From an uncultured Clostridia bacterium (GTDB lineage Bacteria > Bacillota > Clostridia > Oscillospirales > Acutalibacteraceae): DNA of 38,640 bases. The notes under the pieces were generated by a model that made no database searches, had not been told where the DNA came from, and worked only from the letters and a program-made list of their open reading frames with translations. Where the stretch lies: contig CALCYI010000055.1 in the NCBI GenBank assembly GCA_937907605.1, positions 1-38,640 of the forward strand. Direction: 5' to 3'. The position numbers were made by a program, and so were the translations under genes. The first letter of the stretch is position 1, and each line of letters opens with the position of its first letter. Of this stretch, positions 14,561 through 23,146 are shown in pieces.

Positions 14561-15058
14561 ATGCAGCTCGATTTTACGTCCTTATTCAATTCTTCGTGCG
14601 ATGCAATTGACATCGATTATTCACTCTCACTCGAGGATTTTGAATACAGCACCTATAAGCCACTCAAAAACGGTGTTCAGATAAAAGGTCGGGCATATAC
14701 CAAGGCTGATGTTGTTCATCTTGATATTAAAATCAGCTTTGATTTCTTCGGAATCTGCGACAGATGCGCCGATGAATTCGAAAGGAAGTATTCCTTCGAT
14801 ATCAGCAGGATTGTTGTAACGCATCTTGAAAACGAGGAGGACGACGAGGGATATATTATCACCGATAATAATATTCTTGATTTAGACGATTTGGTTTATC
14901 AGGAAATACAGCTATTTTTACCGCAGAAAATGCTTTGTAATGACGATTGCAAGGGAATATGTCAAAGCTGCGGTAAGAATCTTAATTACGGAGAATGTAA
15001 CTGTAAAAAGGAAGTTGATCCGCGTATGGCGGCGCTTTTACAGTTGCTTGATGAATAG
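14561..15058 (+). CDS. yceD: YceD family (DUF177) protein, 23S rRNA accumulation factor-like
   Basis: 165 residues from ATG 14561; GAGGTGG at 14549-14555 gives a 5-nt gap. A GTG at 14552 lies inside that ribosome site and is rejected. Family features: CDRCADEFERKY with a CXXC, an acidic central stretch, LDLDDLVYQEIQLFLPQKMLC, then CKGICQSCGKNLNYGECNC and DPRMAALLQLLDE, the standard DUF177 C-terminus. It almost always precedes rpmF, as here (37-bp gap), and is implicated in rRNA/ribosome assembly. The four-Cys C-terminal cluster could bind zinc. Confidence 0.92.
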   Translation: MQLDFTSLFNSSCDAIDIDYSLSLEDFEYSTYKPLKNGVQIKGRAYTKADVVHLDIKISFDFFGICDRCADEFERKYSFDISRIVVTHLENEEDDEGYIITDNNILDLDDLVYQEIQLFLPQKMLCNDDCKGICQSCGKNLNYGECNCKKEVDPRMAALLQLLDE

Positions 15059-15095
15059 TAAATACATCTTTTATTAATATAAGGGGGAAATAACA

Positions 15096-15275
15096 ATGGC
15101 AGTACCGGCAAGAAGAACATCCAAGACAAGAAAGAATAAGAGACGTTCAAGCGTTTGGAAAATCGACGCTCCTACGCTTGTAAAGTGCCCTAACTGCAGC
15201 GGTTACACCGTACCTCATAAGGTATGTAAGAACTGCGGTTATTATAACGGCAAAGAAGTTATCAGCATGGACTAA
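15096..15275 (+). CDS. rpmF: Ribosomal protein bL32
   Basis: 59 residues, typical length. MAVPARRTSKTRKNKRR is the basic N-terminus of bL32. KCPNCSGYTVPHKVCKNCGYY contains two CXXC pairs, the zinc-binding form of L32 (a four-Cys version, relevant to zinc-responsive paralogues). AGGGGG sits 9 nt before the ATG. A component of the 50S subunit; co-transcribed with yceD. Confidence 0.97.
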   Translation: MAVPARRTSKTRKNKRRSSVWKIDAPTLVKCPNCSGYTVPHKVCKNCGYYNGKEVISMD

Positions 15276-15284
15276 TGATTGATA

Positions 15285-15311
15285 CTAAGGGCGGCAGATT
15301 AATGCCGCCTT
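15285..15311 (+). terminator. Possible weak terminator after rpmF
   Basis: A GGCGGCA/TGCCGCC hairpin with a short 6-7 nt loop follows rpmF by about 12 bp, but only a short mixed TTAATT tail follows. It may attenuate rather than stop transcription, letting some message reach der. Confidence 0.45.
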
Positions 15312-15337
15312 AATTCTTGCATAATCGAGGTGATTAT

Positions 15338-16666
15338 ATGTCAAAACCTGTTGTCGCAATAGTCGGCAGACCTAACGTCGGCAAATCAACTTTATTTAAC
15401 AAGTTAATAGGCGAGAGGCTTTCAATCGTTGACGATACTCCAGGAGTAACGAGGGACAGGATATATGCTGACTGCGAATGGCTTAACCGCAAGTTTCTGC
15501 TTATAGATACGGGCGGTATTGAGCCGAAGTCCGACGACGTGATTTTATCCCAGATGCGCGCGCAGGCACAGACCGCGATTGAAACCGCTGACGTAATTGT
15601 ACTGGTAGTCGATTTGAGAAGCGGCGTTGTTGCAAGCGACGAGGAGGTCGCCGCAATGCTTTTAAAGTCAAATAAGCCGATAGTGCTTTGCGTAAATAAG
15701 TGCGACTCAATCGGTGCGCCCGAGCCTGAATTCTACGAGTTTTATAATCTCGGTCTCGGCGACCCGATTGCCGTTTCATCGGTTCACGGACACGGTACGG
15801 GTGATTTGCTTGATGAAGTGATAAAGTATTTTCCCGAAGAAACCGAGGACGACGATGACGACGAAGAGGTTATCAAGGTTGCTGTTATCGGAAAACCCAA
15901 CGTTGGCAAGTCCTCGCTTGTAAATAAAATCAGTGGCGAGGAACGCGCTATTGTTTCCGATATAGCGGGCACTACGAGGGACACCACTGATACTTTTATT
16001 GAAAATAAGTACGGCAAATTCAATTTCATCGACACCGCAGGCTTAAGAAGAAAAAGCAGGGTGAACGACGATATCGAAAAATACAGCATTATCCGCGCGA
16101 GAATGGCTGTTGAACGTGCTAACGTGTGCGTTATTATGCTCGACGCAACCGTAGGCTTTACCGAACAGGACAGTAAGGTTGCCGGTATCGCTATGGAGCA
16201 GGGCAAGGCTTGTATCATAGTAATTAATAAATGGGATGCTGTTGAAAAGGACGGCAACACAATGAAGGAATTCCGCGAAAAGCTCGCCGTTGATTTCTCG
16301 TTTATTTCATATGCGCCTATGCTTTTTATCTCCGCTAAAACTGGACAGAGGATTGATAAGCTCTTTGAGATGATAGTTCACGTCCATTCTCAGAACTCTA
16401 TGAGAATTTCAACGGGCAAGCTCAACGAGGTACTTGCCGTTGCTACCGCAAGGGTACAGCCGCCGACGGACAAGGGCAGAAGATTAAAGATTTTCTATAT
16501 GACCCAGCCTTCAACCCGTCCGCCTACGTTCGTTTTCTTCGTTAACAGAGCCGACCTTTTCCATTTCTCATATCAGCGCTACCTTGAAAACCAGATAAGA
16601 GAAATCTTCGGACTCGACGGTACTCCCGTACGCTTCATAATCCGCGAAAGAGGAGAGAAGAAATAA
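15338..16666 (+). CDS. der: Ribosome-assembly GTPase Der (EngA)
   Basis: 442 residues from ATG 15338 with GAGGTG five bases upstream; a TTG seven codons earlier has no such site. Two tandem G domains: GRPNVGKS at 10-17 with DTPG and NKCD, and GKPNVGKS near residue 181 with DTAG and NKWD. An acidic linker (EDDDDDEE) lies between them. A KH-like C-terminal domain follows, ending in GLDGTPVRFIIRER. Der binds the 50S subunit and helps its maturation. The length and layout are normal. Its position after yceD-rpmF groups ribosome-biogenesis genes. Confidence 0.97.
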   Translation: MSKPVVAIVGRPNVGKSTLFNKLIGERLSIVDDTPGVTRDRIYADCEWLNRKFLLIDTGGIEPKSDDVILSQMRAQAQTAIETADVIVLVVDLRSGVVASDEEVAAMLLKSNKPIVLCVNKCDSIGAPEPEFYEFYNLGLGDPIAVSSVHGHGTGDLLDEVIKYFPEETEDDDDDEEVIKVAVIGKPNVGKSSLVNKISGEERAIVSDIAGTTRDTTDTFIENKYGKFNFIDTAGLRRKSRVNDDIEKYSIIRARMAVERANVCVIMLDATVGFTEQDSKVAGIAMEQGKACIIVINKWDAVEKDGNTMKEFREKLAVDFSFISYAPMLFISAKTGQRIDKLFEMIVHVHSQNSMRISTGKLNEVLAVATARVQPPTDKGRRLKIFYMTQPSTRPPTFVFFVNRADLFHFSYQRYLENQIREIFGLDGTPVRFIIRERGEKK

Positions 16667-16670
16667 GAAC

Positions 16671-16693
16671 CTGACTTGCTCGCCGCAAGTCAG
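16671..16693. other. Perfect 9-bp hairpin after der
   Basis: CTGACTTGC and GCAAGTCAG flank a 5-nt loop just after the der stop. No T run follows on either strand, so it is not an intrinsic terminator. It could protect the 3' end of the message. The repeat unit of a dispersed family is another possibility. Confidence 0.5.
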
Positions 16694-16724
16694 AACCTTG
16701 TTAGCAACAGCCATGGAGCCAATA

Positions 16725-16761
16725 AAAAAATAAGCCATCCTTTCGGATGGCTTTAATTTTT
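16725..16761. terminator. Bidirectional terminator between der and rpmB
   Basis: AAGCCATCC and GGATGGCTT pair around TTTC (16732-16753). An A run on the left and a T-rich run on the right make it usable in both directions: for rpmB (minus strand, poly-U read from the left side) and for der read-through. Confidence 0.85.
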
Positions 16762-16764
16762 TAA

Positions 16765-16950
16765 TTACGCTCTTTCTACCTTACCTGAACGAAGGCATCT
16801 TGTGCAAACATATACTCTTTTAGGAGAGCCGTTAACGATAGCCTTTACTCTCTTAATGTTTGGTTTCCAGGTTCTGTTGGATCTTCTGTGTGAGTGAGAT
16901 ACCTTAATACCGAAGGATACGTCCTTGCCACAGTATTCACATTTAGCCAT
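16765..16950 (-). CDS. rpmB: Ribosomal protein bL28
   Basis: 61 residues from ATG 16950, with AAGGAGG 9 nt upstream; the in-frame codons before it lie upstream of that ribosome site. MAKCEYCGKDVSFGIKVSHSH and TWKPNIKRVKAIVNG are bL28 hallmarks. Two CXXC pairs (CEYC, CTRC) mark the zinc-binding form. Part of the 50S subunit. Single-gene transcript opposite to its neighbours. Confidence 0.97.
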   Translation of the reverse strand: MAKCEYCGKDVSFGIKVSHSHRRSNRTWKPNIKRVKAIVNGSPKRVYVCTRCLRSGKVERA

Positions 16951-16985
16951 TAGTGCACACCTCCTTATAATTTTGCAACGCATAA

Positions 16986-17014
16986 ATATTACCATAAACT
17001 TTTATAAAATGCAA
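16986..17014 (-). promoter_or_regulatory. Promoter of rpmB
   Basis: Minus-strand TTGCAT (17009-17014) and TAATAT (16986-16991) are 17 bp apart, leaving a ~35-nt leader to the rpmB start. Confidence 0.65.
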
Positions 17015-17094
17015 GTCTTTTTTTAATTTATTTTCTTAAGGTGTAAAAATATGTATATATTTAATATTTTTAATATCTAAATTTAGATAAAAAC

Positions 17095-17123
17095 TTGATT
17101 TTAAGCACAATATTTCGTATAAT
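17095..17123 (+). promoter_or_regulatory. Promoter of recA
   Basis: TTGATT (17095-17100) and TATAAT (17118-17123), 17-bp spacer, 48 bp before the recA ATG. I looked for a Firmicute LexA box (GAAC-N4-GTTC) around it and found only a GTTC half-site (17133-17136), so SOS control is not evident here. Confidence 0.75.
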
Positions 17124-17170
17124 TGCATATGTAGTTCAATAACTTTATAGAATTTAGGAGGAATTTTTTA

Positions 17171-18310
17171 ATGCCCGCAGAAAAGAAGGTAAATAACGAC
17201 AGAAAAGCTGCGCTTGAGTCAGCTTTAAAGCAAATTGAAAAGCAGTTCGGTCAGGGCGCTATAATGAGAATGGGCTCTAATAATCATTTAAAGGTTGATG
17301 CTATATCGACGGGCTCGCTCACTCTTGATATTGCAACCGGTATCGGCGGACTTCCTAAGGGAAGAATTATTGAAATTTACGGTCCCGAATCCTCGGGTAA
17401 AACTACTCTTGCTCTGCACTGCGTAGCTGAGGCTCAGAAGGCTGGCGGAGAGGCTGCGTTCATTGACGCTGAGCACGCGCTTGACCCCGTATATGCCGAA
17501 AATCTTGGCGTTGACGTTGACTCTCTCTTAGTTGCTCAGCCCGATAACGGCGAGCAGGCGCTTGAAATTACGGAGCAGTTAGTACGCTCGGGCGCTATTG
17601 ATATTATCGTAGTTGACTCCGTTGCGGCTCTTGTTCCAAGGAGTGAGATTGAGGGCGAAATGGGCGACTCCCACGTAGGACTTCACGCAAGGCTTATGTC
17701 ACAGGCGCTGCGTAAGCTCGCGGGCGCTATCAATAAGTCTAACTGCGTAATCATTTTCATCAATCAGCTTCGTGAAAAGGTTGGCGTTATCTACGGCAAT
17801 CCCGAGGTTACTACTGGCGGCCGTGCGCTTAAGTTCTATGCATCGATGAGAATTGACGTAAGGCGCGTTGAACAGATTAAGGCGCCCGGTAACGAGTTTG
17901 TAGGCTCAAGAACAAGAGCGAAGATTGTTAAGAATAAGGTTGCTCCTCCGTTCAAGCAGGCTGAATTTGACATTATGTACGGAACAGGTATTGACCGTGA
18001 CGGTGAAATCTGTGACCTTGCCGTAAATCTCGGTATTATAAAAAAGAGCGGCTCCTGGTTCTCATACGGCGAGCAGCGCTTCCAGGGACGCGATAAGCTT
18101 AAGGAATTAATCAAGACCAATCCCGACTTTGCCGCAGAGGTTGAAGCAAGGGTAAGGGACGAGATGAAATCCCTTAACGAGAAGGAAAGGGAAGCCAAGG
18201 AGGTTAAGGCTCCCGAGGTTATCCCTGTTACCGAACCCGTGAACGTTACTCAGACGAGAGCTGCTGCTAAGGCTAAGCTTGACATCGCGATTGACGACGA
18301 TGAGGATTAA
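17171..18310 (+). CDS. recA: Recombinase RecA
   Basis: 379 residues. Walker A GPESSGKT at 71-78, the Walker B region IIVVDSVAALVP, the L2-type loop region INQLREKVGVIYGNPEVTTGG, and a C-terminal acidic tail ending IDDDED. It forms filaments on single-stranded DNA, catalyses strand exchange and triggers LexA self-cleavage where LexA exists. AGGAGG nine bases before the ATG. Followed after 6 bp by recX, its usual regulator. Confidence 0.98.
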   Translation: MPAEKKVNNDRKAALESALKQIEKQFGQGAIMRMGSNNHLKVDAISTGSLTLDIATGIGGLPKGRIIEIYGPESSGKTTLALHCVAEAQKAGGEAAFIDAEHALDPVYAENLGVDVDSLLVAQPDNGEQALEITEQLVRSGAIDIIVVDSVAALVPRSEIEGEMGDSHVGLHARLMSQALRKLAGAINKSNCVIIFINQLREKVGVIYGNPEVTTGGRALKFYASMRIDVRRVEQIKAPGNEFVGSRTRAKIVKNKVAPPFKQAEFDIMYGTGIDRDGEICDLAVNLGIIKKSGSWFSYGEQRFQGRDKLKELIKTNPDFAAEVEARVRDEMKSLNEKEREAKEVKAPEVIPVTEPVNVTQTRAAAKAKLDIAIDDDED

Positions 18311-18316
18311 AACTGA

Positions 18317-18925
18317 ATGATTATATCACATACAAAGGGCAGGGGGAAGAAAATCCACCTGCTCCTTGACAATGAGTACAAAATTACAACGGACATTGAT
18401 TTCTGGAGCGAAAACTTCATCAAGGACGGTACCGATATTGATGAGGAAGAGTGGCAGGAGCTTTGCAATAAGATAAATTATCAGAAGGCGATTAATAAAT
18501 GCTATGACCTGCTGTCACGCCGTGACCACAGCGTTAAGGAGCTTAAGACTAAGCTGCTTCGCACCGTAGATGAAAATAACGCTCAAAGGGCAATTGAGCG
18601 TATGCTTGAGCTTGGTTATCTTGACGACGAAAAGTACGCAAAAGCGCTTTTAAATCATCTGGTTAATAACAAGAATATGTCCGCCTCTTTTATTAAACAG
18701 GAGATGTATAAAAGGGGAGTACCTTCGGAGATTGTCAGCGATTTGCTGTGCAGTACCGAAATAGATAACGTATCAAGTATTAAAGAGCTTATACTTACCA
18801 AATACAGATTAAAGCTTAAAGCCGAAAAAGGTAAAGAAAAGGTAATTTCAGCGCTAATGCGCAAGGGCTTTACATATAACGATATAAAAATGGCGTTTAA
18901 TGAGATTGAGGATGAAGAAATATAA
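18317..18925 (+). CDS. recX: RecA regulator RecX
   Basis: 202 residues. Three-helix repeats typical of RecX are visible: CYDLLSRRDHSVKELKTKL, then RAIERMLELGYLDDEKYAKALLNHLV and a third ending ISALMRKGFTYNDIKMAFNEI. It binds RecA filaments and limits or modulates them. The ribosome site is weak (only GA-rich bases), so translation may depend on coupling to recA. Its 3' end overlaps the rimO start. Confidence 0.92.
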   Translation: MIISHTKGRGKKIHLLLDNEYKITTDIDFWSENFIKDGTDIDEEEWQELCNKINYQKAINKCYDLLSRRDHSVKELKTKLLRTVDENNAQRAIERMLELGYLDDEKYAKALLNHLVNNKNMSASFIKQEMYKRGVPSEIVSDLLCSTEIDNVSSIKELILTKYRLKLKAEKGKEKVISALMRKGFTYNDIKMAFNEIEDEEI

Positions 18926-20237
18926 GGTTGGAATGATTTCCCTTGGTTGTCCTAAAAACCAGGTCGACGGGGAAATGATGCTGAAAAAACTTAAAAACGC
19001 GGGCTTTGATATTGTAAGCAATATTGAGGACAGCGACGTTATGATAATAAACACCTGCGGTTTTATCGAAGTTGCCAAGACAGAGGCAATTGAAACGATA
19101 CTTGAAACAGCTGAGTATAAAAAGGCTGGGCTTATTTCGTCAATAGTCGTTACTGGCTGCCTTGCCGAAAGGTATCAGAGCGAGATATTAAAGGAAATGC
19201 CTGAGGTTGACTCAGTCGTTGGTATCGGCGCAAATGACGATATCGTAAAGGTGTGCGAAAAGGCGCTGTGCGGCTTTAAATCCGAGACTTTCCCGGATAA
19301 ATGTTATCTTCCTTTAGACGATGAAAGACTGCTTTCTACGCCGTCACACTGGGCGTATTTAAAGATTGCGGACGGCTGCGATAACCGCTGCGCTTACTGT
19401 GCAATCCCGTCTATCAGAGGTAAGTTCAGAAGCAGAAGAATTGAATCCATAGTTAACGAAGCAAAAAAGCTTGCCAAAAGCGGCGTTAAGGAATTAATCC
19501 TTATTGCTCAGGATACGACTAAATACGGCGAGGATTTATACGGAGAATATAAGCTCGACGCTCTTTTAAAAGAGCTCGTTAAAATTGACGGAATAGAATG
19601 GATACGCCTTTATTACTGTTATCCGCACAGGATTACCGATTCGCTTATTGACGTTATTGCAAGCGAGAAAAAGATTTGCAATTATATTGATATACCGCTG
19701 CAACACGCCGATAAAGAAGTTTTAAGGTCAATGAACAGAGTGGGCGACGGCGAAGCATATAAAGCTCTTATAGACAAGATGAGAGCTAAAATAGACGATT
19801 TGTCGGTAAGGACTACCTTTATGGTCGGCTTCCCTGGCGAAACCGAGAAACAGTTTGAAACGCTCTGCAACTTTGTTAAGGACGTTAAGTTTGACAAAAT
19901 GGGTTCGTTTACCTTCTCTCCAGAGGAGGATACGCCCGCTTATGATATGGATAATCAAATTGATGAGGACGTTAAGGAACGCCGCCAGGAAATCCTAATG
20001 GATATTCAGTACACCATTACCGAGGAGAGCAATAGAAGCAGAATCGGTAAGGTTTATAAGACGATTATTGACTCCTTTGACGGCGTGAATTATATCGGCA
20101 GGTCTTACCTTGACTCTCCCGAAATTGACAGCGGTATAATAATTAAATCCGACGAAGCGCTTAAAATCGGTGATTTTTACAATATTAAAATCACAAGCTT
20201 TGACGGCTATGATTTAATAGGTGAGGTTGCCAAATGA
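18912..20237 (+). CDS. rimO: Ribosomal protein uS12 methylthiotransferase RimO
   Basis: 441 residues from ATG 18912; an ATG at 18900 would add four residues and is a possible alternative. Order: N-terminal MTTase domain (SLGCPKNQVDGE, with Cys ligands in CGF and GCLAER), radical-SAM core with GCDNRCAYC (C-X3-C-X2-C) near 155-165, then the TRAM domain. The KNQVDGE signature and the CAIPSIRGKFRSR context favour RimO over MiaB. It thiomethylates an Asp of ribosomal protein S12 using two 4Fe-4S clusters, so an anaerobic or iron-sulfur-competent cell is implied. It overlaps recX by 14 bp and pgsA by 4 bp (ATGA). Confidence 0.93.
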   Translation: MKKYKVGMISLGCPKNQVDGEMMLKKLKNAGFDIVSNIEDSDVMIINTCGFIEVAKTEAIETILETAEYKKAGLISSIVVTGCLAERYQSEILKEMPEVDSVVGIGANDDIVKVCEKALCGFKSETFPDKCYLPLDDERLLSTPSHWAYLKIADGCDNRCAYCAIPSIRGKFRSRRIESIVNEAKKLAKSGVKELILIAQDTTKYGEDLYGEYKLDALLKELVKIDGIEWIRLYYCYPHRITDSLIDVIASEKKICNYIDIPLQHADKEVLRSMNRVGDGEAYKALIDKMRAKIDDLSVRTTFMVGFPGETEKQFETLCNFVKDVKFDKMGSFTFSPEEDTPAYDMDNQIDEDVKERRQEILMDIQYTITEESNRSRIGKVYKTIIDSFDGVNYIGRSYLDSPEIDSGIIIKSDEALKIGDFYNIKITSFDGYDLIGEVAK

Positions 20238-20818
20238 ATCTTCCCAATAAGATAACAGTTTTCAGATTTATCTGCATACCGTTTCTTTTTGCCGCTGCAC
20301 TTATTCAGTTTAAATATCATTGGAGTGTAACCTTTGTAATATATATGATTGGCTGCATAAGCGATAAGCTCGACGGAACAATAGCAAGAAAATGTAATAT
20401 TATTACTGATTTCGGTAAGCTGTTTGACCCTCTCGCCGATAAAGCCTTTATGCTTGCTTCCTTCTTAATTCTTATTAACCTCGGCTGGCATACCGAGCTT
20501 GTAATTATGCTCATTATGATACGCGAATTCCTTGTTGCAGGGGTGAGAATGGCGGCTTCTGTCGAGGGCGAAACGATACCGGCTAACATATTCGGAAAGC
20601 TTAAGACCCTTTTACAGATGATAACGGTCGGAATAGCCTTCTTTATGCTCGCCGTTTGTGAAAGGAGTCAGGAGGTTATAATTCTTGCAAAGGGCTTTAA
20701 TCCTCCAGCTTATCTTGAAATTTACTGTACTGCTGCGTTTTGGATAACGGGTATAATAACGTTTATCAGCGGAATTAAATACCTAAAGGACGGCTGGCAT
20801 CTTATCAGAACAAAATAA
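20234..20818 (+). CDS. pgsA: CDP-diacylglycerol-glycerol-3-phosphate 3-phosphatidyltransferase
   Basis: 194 residues, five or six hydrophobic helices. The CDP-alcohol phosphotransferase motif is present as DKLDGTIARKCNIITDFGKLFDPLADK, with the D-G-x2-A-R-x8-G-x3-D-x3-D spacing. NLPNKITVFRF is the usual PgsA N-terminus. It makes phosphatidylglycerol phosphate in the membrane. ATGA overlap with rimO indicates coupling; the rimO-pgsA order is common in Clostridia. Confidence 0.93.
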   Translation: MNLPNKITVFRFICIPFLFAAALIQFKYHWSVTFVIYMIGCISDKLDGTIARKCNIITDFGKLFDPLADKAFMLASFLILINLGWHTELVIMLIMIREFLVAGVRMAASVEGETIPANIFGKLKTLLQMITVGIAFFMLAVCERSQEVIILAKGFNPPAYLEIYCTAAFWITGIITFISGIKYLKDGWHLIRTK

Positions 20819-20821
20819 TCC

Positions 20822-20849
20822 TTGCAATTTTTAATTAATTGTATATAAT
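20822..20849 (+). promoter_or_regulatory. Promoter of the T-box cysE-cysS operon
   Basis: TTGCAA (20822-20827) and TATAAT (20844-20849), 16-bp spacer, just before the T-box leader. Confidence 0.65.
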
Positions 20850-20855
20850 GTAAAT

Positions 20856-21095
20856 AAGATAAATAAAAGCTTTGAACAGGAAAAGTAGTAAGCGCTTTTT
20901 ATTAAAGAGAGCATACGTTCGGTGCGAGTATGTATAGGAACGTTTATGAAATGCGCCTGTGAGCTTCTCGCAGGAAATGGCGGGACGGATTGCTCCGTTA
21001 AAGGCATAAGGCTGTTAATCGCAGCTAAGTATAAAACGGAGTGGAACCGCAGTATAATTATTGCCTCTGTCGAGTAATCGGCGGAGGCTTTTTTT
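20856..21095 (+). promoter_or_regulatory. T-box riboswitch leader with terminator, probably tRNA-Cys-sensing
   Basis: The T-box core GAGTGGAACCGC lies at 21039-21050. Upstream is a Stem I with apical hairpin CATAC/GTATG (20912-20932), an AGAGAG element, and an 8-bp stem CCTGTGAG/CTCGCAGG (20956-20974). A terminator GCCTCTGTCG/CGGCGGAGGC (21063-21088) with seven T's ends it. The candidate specifier codon is TGC (Cys) at 20952-20954, which I set mainly because cysE and cysS follow; its exact loop is not certain. Uncharged tRNA-Cys would stabilise the antiterminator and switch the operon on. It fills the 280-bp gap after pgsA. Confidence 0.9.
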
Positions 21096-21098
21096 GAG

Positions 21099-21776
21099 GT
21101 GATTACTATAAGCTGGTTAAGTGAATATAAGGAGAGCATACAGGCTTTCATTGACCATGACCCCGCTGCGCACAGCGCGCTTGAGATAATATTTTTATAT
21201 CCCGGCTTTAAGGCGCTCAGGTCGCATAAAAGGGCTAAGTGGTTTTTGAATCATAATATGCCGTTTATCGCAAGGGCGATAAGTCAGAGAACGGCTCATA
21301 AAACGGGTATTGAAATTCATCCTGGAGCGACGATAGGCAGAAGAGTCTGCATAGACCACGGCAACGGTATCGTTATAGGCGAAACTACTGAAATCGGCGA
21401 CGACTGTATGATTTATCAGGGCGTAACGCTTGGTGGCACGGGTAAGGAAACGGGGAAGCGACATCCTACTCTTGAACAGGGCGTTATGGTCGGCTCAGGC
21501 GCTAAGGTGCTCGGACCCATAACGATTGGAAGAAATTCAAAGGTTGCCGCAGGCGCCGTAGTAGTTAAGGATGTTGAGCCTAACTGCACTGTTGTCGGCG
21601 TACCGGGGAGAGTTGTTAAAATCAGCGGCGAGCGTATTGACGATCTCGATCAGGTTAATTTCCCCGATCCTGTTATGAATGCAATTAATGCTAATGCCAA
21701 GCTAATTGACGAAATGCAAAAGGAAATAAGTAAACTGGAGGCTAAAAAAAGTGAGAATATTGAATACATTATCTAG
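21099..21776 (+). CDS. cysE: Serine O-acetyltransferase
   Basis: Up to 225 residues. HDPAAHSALEIIFLYPGFKALRSHKRA is the CysE N-terminal helical motif. Left-handed beta-helix hexapeptides follow: IHPGATIGRRVCIDHGNGIVIGETTEIG and GVTLGGTGKETGKRHPTLEQ with catalytic His residues. It makes O-acetylserine for cysteine synthesis. The start is unclear: GTG 21099 overlaps GAGGTG, while GGAGG in the terminator's 3' arm (21083-21087) lies 11 nt before it. ATA 21108 would suit GAGGTG better but is a rare start codon. Controlled by the T-box; overlaps cysS by 26 bp. Confidence 0.95.
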   Translation: MITISWLSEYKESIQAFIDHDPAAHSALEIIFLYPGFKALRSHKRAKWFLNHNMPFIARAISQRTAHKTGIEIHPGATIGRRVCIDHGNGIVIGETTEIGDDCMIYQGVTLGGTGKETGKRHPTLEQGVMVGSGAKVLGPITIGRNSKVAAGAVVVKDVEPNCTVVGVPGRVVKISGERIDDLDQVNFPDPVMNAINANAKLIDEMQKEISKLEAKKSENIEYII

Positions 21777-23142
21777 GATAAAAGAAGAGTTTGTACCCGT
21801 TGATAAAAACGAAGTAAAGATATATGCCTGCGGACCTACCGTATATAATTATATTCATATCGGTAATGCAAGGCCTCTTTGCGTATTTGATGTGCTGAGA
21901 AGATATATGGAATACCGCGGCTATAATGTTAAGTTCGTACAGAATTTTACCGACGTTGACGATAAGATTATTAAGCGCGCCAACGAGGAAGGTCTTACCT
22001 TTGAAGAGGTCTCCGAAAAATATATTAAGGAGTTCTGGACTGACGCAGACGGCTTAAACTTTAAAAAGGCTTCAGTTCATCCGAAAGCAACCGAAAATAT
22101 TGACGAGATTATTGATATTATTAAAACGCTTGAGGAAAAGGGCTATGCCTACGCTGTTGACGGCGACGTATATTACAGAGCGCTTAAGTTTGACGGCTAC
22201 GGAAAGCTCTCTCATCAGCCGATTGACGATTTACAGAGCGGCGCGAGAATCGCAGTAGGGGAGAAGAAGGAAAATCCGCTTGACTTCGCGCTCTGGAAAG
22301 CGGCAAGGGAGGGTGAGCCTTATTGGGATTCTCCCTGGGGCAAGGGTCGCCCTGGCTGGCATATTGAATGTTCAGCTATGAATAGAAAATACCTCGGCGA
22401 AACTATCGACATTCATTGCGGCGGTCAGGATTTAATCTTCCCGCATCACGAGAACGAAATTGCACAGTCCGAGGCAGCAAACGGTGCACCCTTTGCAAAG
22501 TACTGGATGCACAACGGCTATATTAACGTAGATAACGTTAAAATGTCAAAATCTCTCGGCAATTTCAAAACTGTACGTGAAATAGCGGACGTATACGGTT
22601 ATGAGGTTATCAGATACTTCCTCATTTCCTCTCATTACCGTTCACCGATTAATTTCAGTGTTGATATTATCGAACAGTGCAAGTCAGCCCTTGAACGTCT
22701 TTACACCTGCCGTGAATCTCTTGACTTTGCTATTAAAAACGCAAAGGATGTTCCCGATGATAATGAGCTCCTTGATTTAATCGCTTCAAGACGCGAGCAG
22801 TTCATTGACGCCATGGACGACGACCTTAATACTGCTGACGGTATTGCCGCAGTATTTGATTTAGTTAAGGATATTAATACTAAAATCCTTGACAAAGAGG
22901 TTTCAAAAGGCGTCTGTGAGGCTGCTGCAACCCTTTTTGACGAGCTTTGCGGTGTATTAGGTATTCTTTATAACCGTAAGTCAAACGACCTTGATAGCGA
23001 AATTGAGGCGCTTATTGAGCAGAGGCAGGAGGCAAGGAAGAATAAGGACTGGGCTACTGCAGATAAAATTCGCGACGACCTCAAGGCAAGAGGTATAATC
23101 TTAAAGGATACGCCGCAGGGCGTTACCTGGACAAAGGAATAA
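21751..23142 (+). CDS. cysS: Cysteinyl-tRNA synthetase
   Basis: 463 residues, GTG start with GGAGG 9 nt upstream. Class I signatures: IHIGNARP (HIGH-like) near 37-44 and KMSKS near 264-268. The zinc site uses CGPTVYNY (Cys28), C of HIECSAM, and the HHENE His. A DALR-like anticodon domain and the short Cys-specific C-terminal KNKDWATADKIRDDLKARGI complete it. It charges tRNA-Cys, the ligand of the T-box that controls this operon, giving direct feedback. Starts within cysE. Confidence 0.97.
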   Translation: MRILNTLSRIKEEFVPVDKNEVKIYACGPTVYNYIHIGNARPLCVFDVLRRYMEYRGYNVKFVQNFTDVDDKIIKRANEEGLTFEEVSEKYIKEFWTDADGLNFKKASVHPKATENIDEIIDIIKTLEEKGYAYAVDGDVYYRALKFDGYGKLSHQPIDDLQSGARIAVGEKKENPLDFALWKAAREGEPYWDSPWGKGRPGWHIECSAMNRKYLGETIDIHCGGQDLIFPHHENEIAQSEAANGAPFAKYWMHNGYINVDNVKMSKSLGNFKTVREIADVYGYEVIRYFLISSHYRSPINFSVDIIEQCKSALERLYTCRESLDFAIKNAKDVPDDNELLDLIASRREQFIDAMDDDLNTADGIAAVFDLVKDINTKILDKEVSKGVCEAAATLFDELCGVLGILYNRKSNDLDSEIEALIEQRQEARKNKDWATADKIRDDLKARGIILKDTPQGVTWTKE

Positions 23143-23146
23143 CGCT

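Noticed and set aside
17095..17170. LexA/SOS box at recA
   Set aside because: Only one GTTC half-site is present; no GAAC-N4-GTTC palindrome.
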